A DNA stretch of 64,000 nucleotides, taken from assembly GCA_033558025.1 (NCBI GenBank), contig JAUCEF010000001.1, positions 4,588,001-4,652,000 of the forward strand, given 5' to 3'. Shown piece by piece: positions 42,090 to 51,816 of the stretch. The DNA is from Phytophthora sp. 'mugwort'. Its lineage: Eukaryota; Oomycota; Peronosporomycetes; Peronosporales; Peronosporaceae. The notes below the pieces were generated by a model, which was given only the letters and a program-made list of their open reading frames with translations, did no database searches and had not been told where the DNA came from. The translations under genes were made by a program, and so were the position numbers. Positions within the stretch are counted from its first letter, which is position 1. Every line of letters starts with the position of its first letter.

Positions 42090-43640
42090 TTACTGCAAAT
42101 CCTCCTGGATGTCGCGCAGAATGTCGAGCAGCTCGGGTGCATCCGGTCGTACGTCCGGATCGGCGTCCAAGCAGCGGTTGGCGAGCGCCTTAATCTGCTC
42201 GGGGCAATTGTCTTGGAACGACGGCCGAAGCGCTGATCGAATCACCATCTGGATAATCTTCATGCCCTGGAGCTTTTTGCCCGAGTTGTCGCGTTTGTCC
42301 GAGTATGGCACCTCACACATATCCATCTCGGACATGACAATGCCAAAAGAGTAAATGTCGGCCTTCTCCGTGTACTTCTTGCCCATGAGCACCTCTGGGG
42401 CCGTCCAGTAGATAGTGCCAACGCCTGCGGTCATAGTCTCCTCTACAGAACGTTTTCGGCTGATCCCAAAGTCACTCAACTTGGCACGATACTTGTTGTC
42501 GAGCAGAATGTTCTTCGACTTGAGGTCCCGGTGAATAACCTTCGGATTCAACGAGTGGAGGTATACCAGCGCCTCCGCGATGTCCTCAGCCAGCCACACC
42601 TTGTGGTCGGGCCAGTTGAGCTTGCCCTTGCGGCGCTCCAAGTAGCCGTAGAGGTCGCCCTTGGCCATAAATTCTGTCACTGCACACAGGTCCTGTTTGT
42701 CGCTCCACGACACGCCGATAAAGCCCACAATCTTTGGGTGTTTCAGAAGTGCCATGAGCTTAATCTCCGCTCCAAAACACTCGATCTCCTTCACATCATG
42801 CTTCTTCTCATCTAGAATCTTCTTGACCGCCACCTGTGTATTTTCCAACTGAGCCAGCCATACCTCTCCAAAGGCTCCTTTAGAGATGGAACGCGTGAAG
42901 TAGAGCGAGTCATATGGTATCCAGCTCTCCTCGAACTCCGGGTCTTCTTCCAGTTCCGCCATCACCTTCTCTGCTGCATCCTGAGTACGCGCGATAACGG
43001 CCGGATCTGTCTGTCTCCTTTGCATTCCCTCCACACTGGACTGCATGGACGACACTTGGCTCTGCTGCAGCTCCATCATTGAAAGACCTGGGCCCTGGTC
43101 CTCGTGTGGCTCAAGCATAGGGACCTCAGGAGGGGGAGGCGGCGGGAACGACTGCTGTGGCTGATACTGGCTATGGTACTCGGACTGGTACTGCGGCTGA
43201 TGTTGATACTGCAACTGCTGCTGCTGACGAGTATATGTCGGAGCTCCGTTGGCCGGCCACTGCGGTGGGCGTTCTACGCTTTGCTGCTGCGACTGAAACG
43301 GATGGGGCACCTTTTTGCTCTTGGAGTTGCTACTGTAGCCCGTAGAGTCCATGCGACGCTCGAAGGCCGTATTGTCATGCGAGGTGACGCGACTGATACC
43401 GGAGCGCGTCGTAGTCGATGGTAAACCGTAGCCGCGGTCGTCCCCACGCTTGCGGTTTTGCTTGCGCTTCCACACGAAAAAGGCCACGATACCGAAGAGC
43501 ACGACGATCACGGAGATGACGATGTAGATGATGGTAGATCCCGAGCTTGGATTCGTGGACTCTGGGTCCGTAGCCGCGACCGAAGTGATGACCAGCGGTA
43601 GAGCGGAAAGCGCCACGCTGCGCGGCGAAAACACTTTCAT
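42090..43640 (-). CDS. TKL-type receptor-like protein kinase, copy 2
   Basis: 516 residues from MKVFSPRSVALSALPLVITS, chosen over an ATG 33 codons upstream because it starts a clean signal peptide. A short Ser/Thr/Pro ectodomain (~20 residues) is followed by one TM helix (TIIYIVISVIVVLFGIVAFF) and a Lys/Arg stop-transfer. A Gln/Tyr/Pro-rich linker precedes the kinase domain at about 240-510: SKGAFGEVW, VAVKKILDEKK, HRDLKSKNILL, SDFGISR, WTAPEVLMGKKYTEKAD. The kinase domain is highly similar to copy 1, including C-lobe YSDKRDNSGKKLQGMKI. Single exon. The tiny ectodomain makes ligand binding unlikely without a partner. The two copies are a tandem pair separated by the 25 kb viral/TE block. Confidence 0.92.
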   Translation of the reverse strand: MKVFSPRSVALSALPLVITSVAATDPESTNPSSGSTIIYIVISVIVVLFGIVAFFVWKRKQNRKRGDDRGYGLPSTTTRSGISRVTSHDNTAFERRMDSTGYSSNSKSKKVPHPFQSQQQSVERPPQWPANGAPTYTRQQQQLQYQHQPQYQSEYHSQYQPQQSFPPPPPPEVPMLEPHEDQGPGLSMMELQQSQVSSMQSSVEGMQRRQTDPAVIARTQDAAEKVMAELEEDPEFEESWIPYDSLYFTRSISKGAFGEVWLAQLENTQVAVKKILDEKKHDVKEIECFGAEIKLMALLKHPKIVGFIGVSWSDKQDLCAVTEFMAKGDLYGYLERRKGKLNWPDHKVWLAEDIAEALVYLHSLNPKVIHRDLKSKNILLDNKYRAKLSDFGISRKRSVEETMTAGVGTIYWTAPEVLMGKKYTEKADIYSFGIVMSEMDMCEVPYSDKRDNSGKKLQGMKIIQMVIRSALRPSFQDNCPEQIKALANRCLDADPDVRPDAPELLDILRDIQEDLQ

Positions 43641-45177
43641 AGTAGAGATTCCCTGTTTTCTGTTTCGTATCGGGCGAGCGAGCGGGTCCTTCCTTCGCGC
43701 CTGCCGATTGAGGAATGAGCTGCAGTGTGCAAAGTCCACTCAAATGCTGCGAGGGGATTAGGGGAGCACGTGACTCGGATTCAGTATGTCGCGCCCGCTC
43801 TTTTGGCGCAGAGTTGTGGACGGTGCCAGAGCATTGTCGCCAACATCTGTGCGAGAGGTACTGTAGAGTACAGTACAGTGTACATGTACTTAAGTACTGT
43901 ACTGTACACGGGTTGCTTTGCGGCGCAGTCGTGCGTTGTATGGAAGGGCTCAAGTGTCCGTGCGAGTGGCTGTAGGTGTCGGTATTTACGTGTACCGTTG
44001 TACCAAGGTTGATTCTGCCTTCGGGATTCGCCGCGGCTCCATCGAAGCTTGCTGTGAGAATATAAAGAGACAGGAGCTATATCTCAAGGAATTGGGGGAC
44101 ACGAGTGTCGGCGAGTCTCGCTGCGGAAACGAGTCGGCTTGCTGATTGCGTCGGCCCCATGTACGGTGCATTGTACCAACATCCTAGCCCGCTTGCGAAG
44201 GATGAGTCAATGCTAGTGGAGCGCGATCTGCTGCCTTGGCCACGACCGTGGCACTGGCAGTTTGGCAGTGCCAGGCGTTGACGGGACCCGGTCTCATCGA
44301 GACCGTATGGGGAGCGCAGCTTTTTGGCTCGCGGTTGCTGTTGCTGCTCGATCGGCAGCTACCCGTGAAGCATTAGCATCGCCTGCGACCGACGCTGGTA
44401 TCGTTAAGCTAGACTGTAATTGCATTAAAAAATCGGCCAGTTCGAGTGCCAGCGCTTGAGCGTTTTGGTCATAAGAGACGACAAGAAATGGATTCATTGT
44501 GCAGTAGCATGTCATGCCTGCGCTTGAAGTCGGACGAAGTTTAGCATGTGGATATCCACGCAATCAGATGCAACTGCTTGTCCAAACGAAGCTCGTTGTT
44601 ATAAAAGCTAGTTTTCGTATTCAGGTCACTGTAGTCGCCGAAGCCTGCGCGCTGCCTTTAAGCTAGTCACGTCGTGAAATTTTGCATAACTAGCACGTCG
44701 TCGTCCGAACTAGTGAAATCGTAGGGAAGAAAGATCTACAGCCTACATGTATAACCCGCATTAATGGCAAGGTCTATGGCGAAAAAATATATTGGAGCCG
44801 CAATATTTTCAACAAAAATATACTTCTGCACTTGACTTATTGGCAAGATAATTTATAACCATTTCTGATATTTATCGCACCCGTATTTTATGTTTTAATG
44901 ATTTTCATTTCTAATAACATTGTCAATTATTTATTACGGAGCTTTGCCTACATAATGTAATATACTGTGATGGAATGGTTACTTCAATATTGCGATCGCG
45001 TGTACCCTCCGATAACCATCGCCGTGTGGTCCACAGGATGGTTCCGGTACCACCGAGGTGGTCAGCTCAGCTATTCTTGGCTCAAGTCTCAAGTCTCCCG
45101 AGGAGCTATTTCCAGAGGCTAGTCAGCTCGCATCTTGCCGTGCCGACGTCTAGTGCTTCCGATCCGCAGGTGCGATC
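43641..45177. other. Intergenic, divergent promoter region
   Basis: Between kinase copy 2 (minus) and the DIX-auxilin gene (plus). Contains the GTAC palindrome cluster at 43868-43907 and AT-rich sequence at 44780-44960. Short ORFs at 44262 and 44563 are unsupported. Confidence 0.4.
43868..43907. repeat. GTAC-rich hairpin
   Basis: GTACAGTACAGT (43868-43879) pairs with ACTGTACTGTAC (43896-43907) across a 16 bp loop that itself contains the palindromes GTACATGTAC and GTACTTAAGTAC. It lies about 230 bp upstream of kinase copy 2. Confidence 0.85.
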
Positions 45178-46599
45178 ATGGAGGGCGGCATCTGGGCCTT
45201 CTACTACCTGCAAGGCGAGGACGGCGAGGACCGCGCGCACCCAAACGCCTTCCGACTGCCGGGTGTCCCCTCGGGTGCCGACGTGACGCTCGCCGACGTC
45301 CTGCGCAGCTTTCCGCTGCGCAACCCGGCCGCCTTCCACTTCCGTTTCCGGCTAAACAGCAGCAAGGGCAACACATTCTACTGGCTGGACGTGACACAAC
45401 CCACGCAGAAGGTCCCGCTGGCAGGAGGTCGCGTCATTTGCAAGCTACTGCGGCTGGAACGGCCTTTGAAGCCCGGACTCGTCTTCCGACGCAGACCCGT
45501 GCTCAAATGGGCGAGCGGCAGTCAGCCGCCCAAGCGCCCGGGAAGCTCCAGTGCTCTGGGCGATAGCTCAAGCAGTGTGCAGTCAGCCAAGGCCGTGCAG
45601 CCATTGGGCGACGGTAGCAATTTTCATCGCTCGTCGTCGTCGCCGGCATTCGAGCAGGGTCGGCCGGTCAAGTACTCAGACCGGGGCAATGGAGCCGAGT
45701 CGCGGCATAGCAACTCGTCAAGCCGTGCATCGTCTACCTCTGGAGAGAAAAAGTCGGTCGCGCGGACGGGATCGGGATCCAAGACGACGGCTGCGGCGGC
45801 ACAAGGCAATCTGGAAGATTTCCTGTCGGGCGGCCAGCAGTCGCCCAGTGGTGCTACGACTGCTCCGGCCCCGTCGCCACCGAAGAAAGATGTGAACCTG
45901 ATGAGCGATAGCGGTTGGAATGACACGCCTGCGCAGCCAGCTAACGCATCCTCGGACTTCCTGAACTCGATGGACCCGCTGGCTGCTCGCACATCGCCAG
46001 CTGCTCAGGTTTCGCCGTCGAAGGCTGTACAGAGAGATCCGCCCAAGTTTGACGATGACAACGGACAGACGGTCGGTCCTGTGACCATGGCGGAGATGGA
46101 GGCACACTCCAAGTCCACGTCGGACGGCTCCAATGTATACAATCCGAATCTGGTGGACAAGTCGACGAAGAGTGAAGATGTGCGTCGCGCCATGGAAGAG
46201 CGTGAGCGGCAGGTGCAACGCGATGTGGAGCGTGCTCGTGAAGACTTGCGAAAGCGAGATGAAGCAGCGCGCAACATGTCGGCTATGAAGGAGAGTGCCA
46301 ACGCTGTGCTTGGACCCAGGTTGAAGGCTTGGGCAGAAGATAATGGTCGAGTGAAGAACATTCGCACATTGCTGTCCACAATGCATCAGGTCATGTGGGA
46401 AGACTGCAAGTGGACTGAGGTAAACATGGGCAAGCTCATTCAACCTAACGATGTGAAGAAGCACTACCGGAAGGCTATGATCGTCGTGCACCCTGACAAG
46501 TCCGGTGGCCGCAACGCTGAACAGTTGCTGATCGCGGAGCGCGTTTTCGCAGCACTAAACACTGCGTGGGAAGACTTCCAGAAGACGAATCCATGCTAG
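45178..46599 (+). CDS. DIX-like domain plus auxilin-type J domain protein
   Basis: 473 residues, single exon. Residues ~5-95: FYYLQGEDGEDRAHPNAFRL, VTLADVLRSFPL, FHFRFRLNSS, FYWLDVTQPTQKVPL and GRVICKLLRLER follow the strand order of a DIX domain, a head-to-tail polymerising module of Dishevelled/Axin and plant SOSEKI proteins. The middle is Ser-rich and disordered with SGWND and DPLA stretches and a coiled coil (~310-370). Residues ~385-470 are an auxilin/GAK-type J domain: RTLLSTMHQVMWEDCKW, VKKHYRKAMIVVHPDKSGG with HPD at 438-440, AERVFAALNTAWEDFQ. The J domain predicts recruitment of Hsc70 for clathrin-coat removal. The DIX call is by pattern. The ATG follows an upstream stop and precedes the DIX strand directly. 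Confidence 0.85.
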   Translation: MEGGIWAFYYLQGEDGEDRAHPNAFRLPGVPSGADVTLADVLRSFPLRNPAAFHFRFRLNSSKGNTFYWLDVTQPTQKVPLAGGRVICKLLRLERPLKPGLVFRRRPVLKWASGSQPPKRPGSSSALGDSSSSVQSAKAVQPLGDGSNFHRSSSSPAFEQGRPVKYSDRGNGAESRHSNSSSRASSTSGEKKSVARTGSGSKTTAAAAQGNLEDFLSGGQQSPSGATTAPAPSPPKKDVNLMSDSGWNDTPAQPANASSDFLNSMDPLAARTSPAAQVSPSKAVQRDPPKFDDDNGQTVGPVTMAEMEAHSKSTSDGSNVYNPNLVDKSTKSEDVRRAMEERERQVQRDVERAREDLRKRDEAARNMSAMKESANAVLGPRLKAWAEDNGRVKNIRTLLSTMHQVMWEDCKWTEVNMGKLIQPNDVKKHYRKAMIVVHPDKSGGRNAEQLLIAERVFAALNTAWEDFQKTNPC

Positions 46600-46887
46600 A
46601 AAAGGCCGCGCAAGAAGAGCTTGGGCGGCTGCAAAAGAAAGCAGCTGAAGCAGGATACAAGTACACAACCACCACATGAATATCAAATGCACGTTCAGAT
46701 ATATAGGCACGCCAAGCCTGCCGTTCATTGTTCTTATACGTTGAGCTGTAGCAAGAGCAGCAACGCAGCTTGCTTTGCACGCATAGGCCACCAGGCTCTC
46801 AAGGCCTGGCGCGAATGTCAGCGCTCGACGTCAAACTGCTGAGATATCAAATTTTCATGGGCGAATCTTGGATCTTGACGCAAAGGC

Positions 46888-47893
46888 CTACATTTTCTTG
46901 ATCACAGCGTGCTTCCGCCAGTACTCGACAGCCTTCATGTACTCTTCGCGGTCAATAGGCACTCCAGAGCCGCCCTGTTCCTTGCCAACAGCATTCCGCA
47001 TCATTGTGATCGGCTTCATTGGCAGCTCATAGTCCACGTCCTGCGCCTTGATGGACACGATACCCCACGGGGCGTCGCCATGCATCGGGTCGGCCGGGAC
47101 GTCTACAGCCTCGTTCTCCTTGATGATTTGTTCACGGCTGTACAGGATAATATCCAGATATTCGGCCACCCTCGGGGTCACGCTGTGGCTCGGGAACCAG
47201 CGGCCGAGCCTGTAGTACCAACAAGTAAAACCAGAAACAGCCACGACTCAAATCAGTACCTCCGAACGTCCGCACTAAACGAATCTTCCTCCAAGCTCGC
47301 CAGTAGCAACGTACACGGGCAGCTCGTATTCCGTACGGGCCTCGTAGTCCGACATGAGCATGTGAGCATTGGCCTGCGTGATAGGCACCATATTGAGGCG
47401 GGCCCTAGTGAAATTCTTGACGAAAAGGTGCTTGCAGAACGGCGCGTAGCTGTCGTCACGAACAACCACGTCATTTACAATGTTTAAAACCTCATTGCAA
47501 AGGTAGACAATGCAACATACCCGTCAACCAGCTGTTTGCCATTAGCCTCGTAGATCTCATTCACCTTCTTGACGAACGCCTTCTTGTCGAAGTCAACCTG
47601 TGTGCCCGAGTACGTCTTGTCGTCGAACTGGCGCTTGGCGAAGCCGTCTGCAGAGACGCAATGAACGTTCGCGTCAGTCTCGTTATCCCTACAATGCCCT
47701 TCACTGTACCAAGCGGAAATTATGGATGCGCACCCAGCACGATGTCGCCGCGATCCTGAGGCTGCGCAGCCTCGGCGGTCTGGGCAGCCGCCTTCTCCGT
47801 CTTGCTCGTGGCAGCGCCGAACATGTTGGCGACTCCACGTGTCTGAAAGCTGCGGGTCACCGCTGCCGTCGTCCGAAGGCGCGCGAGCAGCAT
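46888..47893 (-). CDS. Mitochondrial DUF3228-like protein
   Basis: Exons on the minus strand: 47893-47734, 47647-47521, 47449-about 47277 and about 47215-46888. The N-terminus MLLARLRTTAAVTRSFQTRG is a typical mitochondrial presequence. The conserved body includes GYAPFCKHLFVKNFTRARLN, YEARTEYELPVYVA, EYLDIILYSREQI, APWGIVSIKAQDVDYELPMK, TMMRNAVGKEQGGSGVPIDR and a final YWRKHAVIKKM. This matches a conserved family of unknown function (DUF3228) present in bacteria and protists; the name is from memory. Joins at GG|C (DGYAPFC) are in frame. The last junction is uncertain by a few bases. Confidence 0.8.
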
Positions 47894-48257
47894 GTTAGCG
47901 ATCTTTGAACGGCTGGAGAGGAGAGGAACGGAGCAAGCAGACCTGGGGTTGGCTGCAAGCTGTGGTGGTGGGAGGATCTCCGAGAATGAAATGCGGCACC
48001 AGTTTTTAACGGGCGGTTGATCGCGTTCTTATTGGTTGAAATCCCACCCCTTTCGGCCTATCCGATTGGGGCCGGCCAGAAAAGGGATGGAAGCGCGTTC
48101 CACGGTGTTCGTAAGCAGATAATGCTTTCTTGGAGGTTATATATCGGTTAGGACAGGGAATTGAGACCGGCTCAGTCTGGTTAAGTATAGGAAGTGAGAC
48201 GCGACATTTGCTCACACTTTAAAATTGTATGTCAATATGACCACTTCAACATCCGCA
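47894..48257. other. Intergenic
   Basis: Promoter side of the DUF3228-like gene and 3' flank of the K+ channel gene (both minus strand). No gene seen. Confidence 0.4.
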
Positions 48258-49854
48258 CTAACTTATCTCGGGAGGTCGAGCTGCCGGTTCATGATTCTGT
48301 CGCGTCAGCACCGTCGACGCACTGTTTCCGACCCCGAGCGCGGCCTCGACGAGCCGCGTAAGTTGCTCGAGCTGTTGTCGCTGCTGGCAAAACTGCGCCT
48401 CCAGGTGGCGCTGAAGGGAGTACAGTAGCACAGACACACACGTCACTTTCATTGCTACTACGGCGTGCAGTACATCTAAGCGTACATGTACCTGTCCCGC
48501 TGTTATGACCTCGACCTTCTGATGCAGCGCCTCGATCCGCATGGCGGCCAAGATGCGCGGCGTCGACGGGTTGTTCGGCGACGCCACTGACACGGGGGTG
48601 TGAGTTGCTACTGCTGCTCCCGTAGCCGACGCGTACTCCGAATGGTCGTGCTCCCTATGATTGTGCTCGTGATACTGCTCGTCATCGCTGAAGCTCCCCA
48701 CGAACAGCGGGTTGTTGCTATTGACCGAGCTCCCGCCGCCAATGGCCATGCTGTACATCTCGGCCTCCTCCTCGCGCTGCTTCTCTAGCATCAACTCGAT
48801 GAACCCGCTCCCTAACACGGCGCCGGGAATCGTGAACAGCACGATGCCCCAGAGCGCCAGCGAGGCCCCGACCACGCGGCCCAGGCTTGTGATGGGTACC
48901 ACGTCGCCGTAGCCGAGTGACGTGATGGTCTCGATGGACCACCACACGCAGACGCCAAAGCTCGAAAACACGCTCGGCTGCGCCAAGTGCTCGAGGAAGA
49001 AGATCAGCAGCGACGATGTGAGCACCACCACGGCTGTGAGATATGTCACTACCAAGAGCTCCTCCTTCTTTCGCGCGAAGATCACTCGGAGGTTCTTCAT
49101 CGCGTTGTACATGCGCTCCAGCCGCAGGAATGACATGATCCGCAGCAGTCGAAGACTTCGCAGTGTTAATCCTCCATGGTGGTGCGCGCTACAATGGATG
49201 CACAAATTAATTAGCGCTTCCAACAACAAATCAGCCGACATGGAAACAGGATTGATCTGCTCAACGCACTCGAGTTCCATGCTGAGCTCTAGATAGAACG
49301 GGATCAATGACATCAGATCGATAAGCGACAGCGGCCGCGTCATCCATTTTAGTCTGCAGCACAACGATAGTTTGTGAGGAATGATACAGTCAACCGGTAT
49401 TCTACTTTGTAGCACTGTACCTTCCTTTAATTGCTCCGTTGCTAAACCGGTCGTCCTCCACACATGACCACAGTCGCAGCATGTACTCAATGGAGAAAAT
49501 GATGGTGGATACAAGCAAGAAGATATCGGTCCAGTTGTTAACATCAGGTGTCGGCCCGGAAGAAGACCCCTTCGTATCGGCATCCAGCACTGCGGAGGAC
49601 TCAGAGATGGCCACCACCACGTTCAGCAAGATGAGCGTTAGGATGCTTAGTTCCAGCACATAGGACGCGAGCTGCAGGCCAAAGCGGTGCTGCACGGACG
49701 AGCGGAAACGCAATACGGTCCAGATATCTTGGCGCAGCGTGGTATGGCGCCTGTGCGCCGCATGATAGCGGCGCCATCGCGAAGGCGACGGCGTGGACAG
49801 CAGCGTCGAGTGCTCCGTGTATGAGCGGACGCGCTGCTCATGCGACGTCTTCAT
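48258..49854 (-). CDS. Voltage-gated potassium channel, Kv/KCNQ-like
   Basis: Exon 1 (49854 to about 49422) encodes a cytosolic N-terminus and S1-S2 (YVLELSILTLILLNVVVA; IFLLVSTIIFSIEYMLRLWS). After a ~65 bp intron come S3 (LIDLMSLIPFYLEL), the S4 sensor LRSLRLLRIMSFLRLER with Arg every third residue, S5, the pore with TSLGYGDVVP selectivity filter, and S6 (LALWGIVLFTIPGAVLGSGF). A second intron of about 75 bp (GTACATG...CTTCAG near 48413-48490) is read through as an in-frame ORF; skipping it joins ITAGQ to RHLEAQFCQQRQQLE, a C-terminal coiled coil like the assembly helix of KCNQ channels. The cytosolic loop is His/Glu-rich. Product is a plasma-membrane K+ channel. Confidence 0.88.
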
Positions 49855-51009
49855 CTTCGCGGTGTCGCCTGCAGGTCAAGTCGAAGGATGCGACCTCTGA
49901 TTTGCCCTGATCTCGCCGCCGGGTCTATGCTCGCTGGCTTTCACAGATACCGGTACCGTTGGATAACCAAACTATTATCAGAATTTATCAGACCACCCGA
50001 TGACAATAGGATATTTCGGCAAAGCAGGAAAGGCAGCTCGAAATTTCATAATAGTTGGCGATGTCAGGCGGGAGATGCAACGTGTTGCAGCAGCTGCAAC
50101 TATAGGTTGATGCTTGGTGTCACCGTATACAGCATTCTATCAAGCCTTGATTGCGTCAAATGCATATTGCCTGCCCAGACCTCGCAGCACCTTGCTGTAG
50201 TCGTCTGGCTAGGCGCTGACGACAACGAACCCGCAGCTCTAGCTCTACTAGAGATCTAACATCAAGTTGGCGCTCCGTAGAAACGATATCAAGATTACTT
50301 GCGAGCAAGCTGTAGCAAGTGGTACGAATGAGCGAAGTGGTCTTCGACGAGAATCTCGGACCCAATACAGTGTGTTACACACCGCATGCAGAGCGGCATC
50401 CGTCGAGTTCGAATGAGCTTCATGTTTAATTTGGGTTGCCATCCAAGAAGGTGGTCCTTTGCCCCTACCTTCCAGCACAATGTTGACCCGTGCGCGTATT
50501 GCTTTGTCTCCTATGCACAGGAAAGCCTTGCCATGGTGTCGCAATTGTAAACTTCCGATGGGACGAAGCATGTGGATCGCCGCAAACCATACTTAGCGGG
50601 GACTTGATGGATACGAGACCTGCTAAATGCGATATTCTGCTGCGAGCAATCGGATTTCGCGGGATGGGACAGAAATTTGCGCTCTGTCCGATGATGAGTG
50701 CCGATCGAACACTGATGTCTTGGGAGGCAGCCTCAGTTTATAACGGCGGTCGCATCGAAGAAGCGAACTCGTTCAGCCTTGGCCCCACTTAACTACACGC
50801 CCCCTACCCATCCCCCAAACAGATCCGTACGTGGCTGCTTTTGCCGACGCTGATGTCCCCCCTCCTACTACTGCTGCTTGTCTTGTGAATCTCCCGACTT
50901 ACGTGTCGTTGGTCTCGATGTGCATCATCGTTTTCGGCGGTATGCTGTCTGCGTGCCGCGTGCGTGTTGATGCATCGACTGATGTGGTCTCTATCTGCGC
51001 CTTCAGACC
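49855..51009. other. Intergenic, divergent promoter region
   Basis: 1.15 kb between the K+ channel and MPC1, which point away from each other. Several short ORFs (50156-50792) lack motifs. No repeat or gene supported. Confidence 0.4.
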
Positions 51010-51556
51010 ATGTCGATGGCCGCTCGTTTGCGTTACTTCATTAACAGCCCAACGGGACCCAAGACCACGCACTTCTGGGGGCCCGTCGCCAACTGGGGCT
51101 TCGTGCTCGCTGTACGTGACTCTCTTTGTGCTATCATCTGTATCTATTGGCAGAGTGAAATCTGGCTGTACGCTTCGATGCAGAAGTCAGCCATTTGATG
51201 ATTTAATTAAAGCGTTGACTGGTGGTTCTGGCGTTGCTGTTGTTGTCTCTTTAGGCCATGGCGGACATGAGGAAACCTGCTGATGTGATCTCCATCAACA
51301 TGACGTCGGGTGAGTCTCAATAACGACTGCAACAGATTTTATAGACCGAGTTTATAGGGTACTAACTGTTCTGGTTTTTCTGTTTGCAGCCCTGTCGATC
51401 TACAGTCTGATTTTCATGCGGTTTGCGTGGATGGTGAAGCCCCGCAACTACCTGCTGCTGGCGTGTCACGCCTCGAATGAGGCGGCGCAGCTCTACCAGC
51501 TGCAGCGCGGCTTGCGCTACCAGGCTAGCACGAAGGCTACCGAGAAGCAGGCGTAA
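51010..51556 (+). CDS. MPC1: Mitochondrial pyruvate carrier subunit 1
   Basis: Three exons, 51010-51111, 51255-51309 and 51390-51556, give 107 residues, the normal MPC1 size. Landmarks: [15 protein letters not shown], then [20 protein letters not shown], then [20 protein letters not shown] and [17 protein letters not shown]1 pairs with MPC2 in the inner mitochondrial membrane to import pyruvate. Splice sites are GT-AG and phases agree. It converges on the MCC beta gene, with 260 bp between stop codons. MPC2 is not in this window. Confidence 0.95.
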
Positions 51557-51816
51557 GCTTCTACTGCTCTCTATCGTCCAGTGCAGGACGCAGCGCTGTC
51601 GGCCACCAAATTCGTCTGCGGCGTTCCAGTTTACTTTTCCGACAGGATTTGAAACTCTACTTTCGTGTTCGTGTTTCTGCGTCAGCAAGTGCTCCCTTGG
51701 CAAGCTTAGACTGCATACAACCTCCTGGCAATAGAGAAGAGATATTGACAAGTAACAAAGGATAACTAACCCACTCGTCACAGGACCTGCTTCTTTTGTC
51801 TCCTTGGTATATCGTC

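Noticed and set aside
44294..44563. 89-codon minus ORF upstream of the DIX-auxilin gene
   Set aside because: No domain, overlaps an equally open plus frame, no splice or promoter support.
48413..48490. In-frame 25-residue insert in the K+ channel tail
   Set aside because: It has clean GTACATG donor and CTTCAG acceptor signals and breaks the coiled coil, so it is read as an intron.
50156..50792. Several ORFs of 69-107 codons between the K+ channel and MPC1
   Set aside because: No motif, mixed strands, composition not coding-like.
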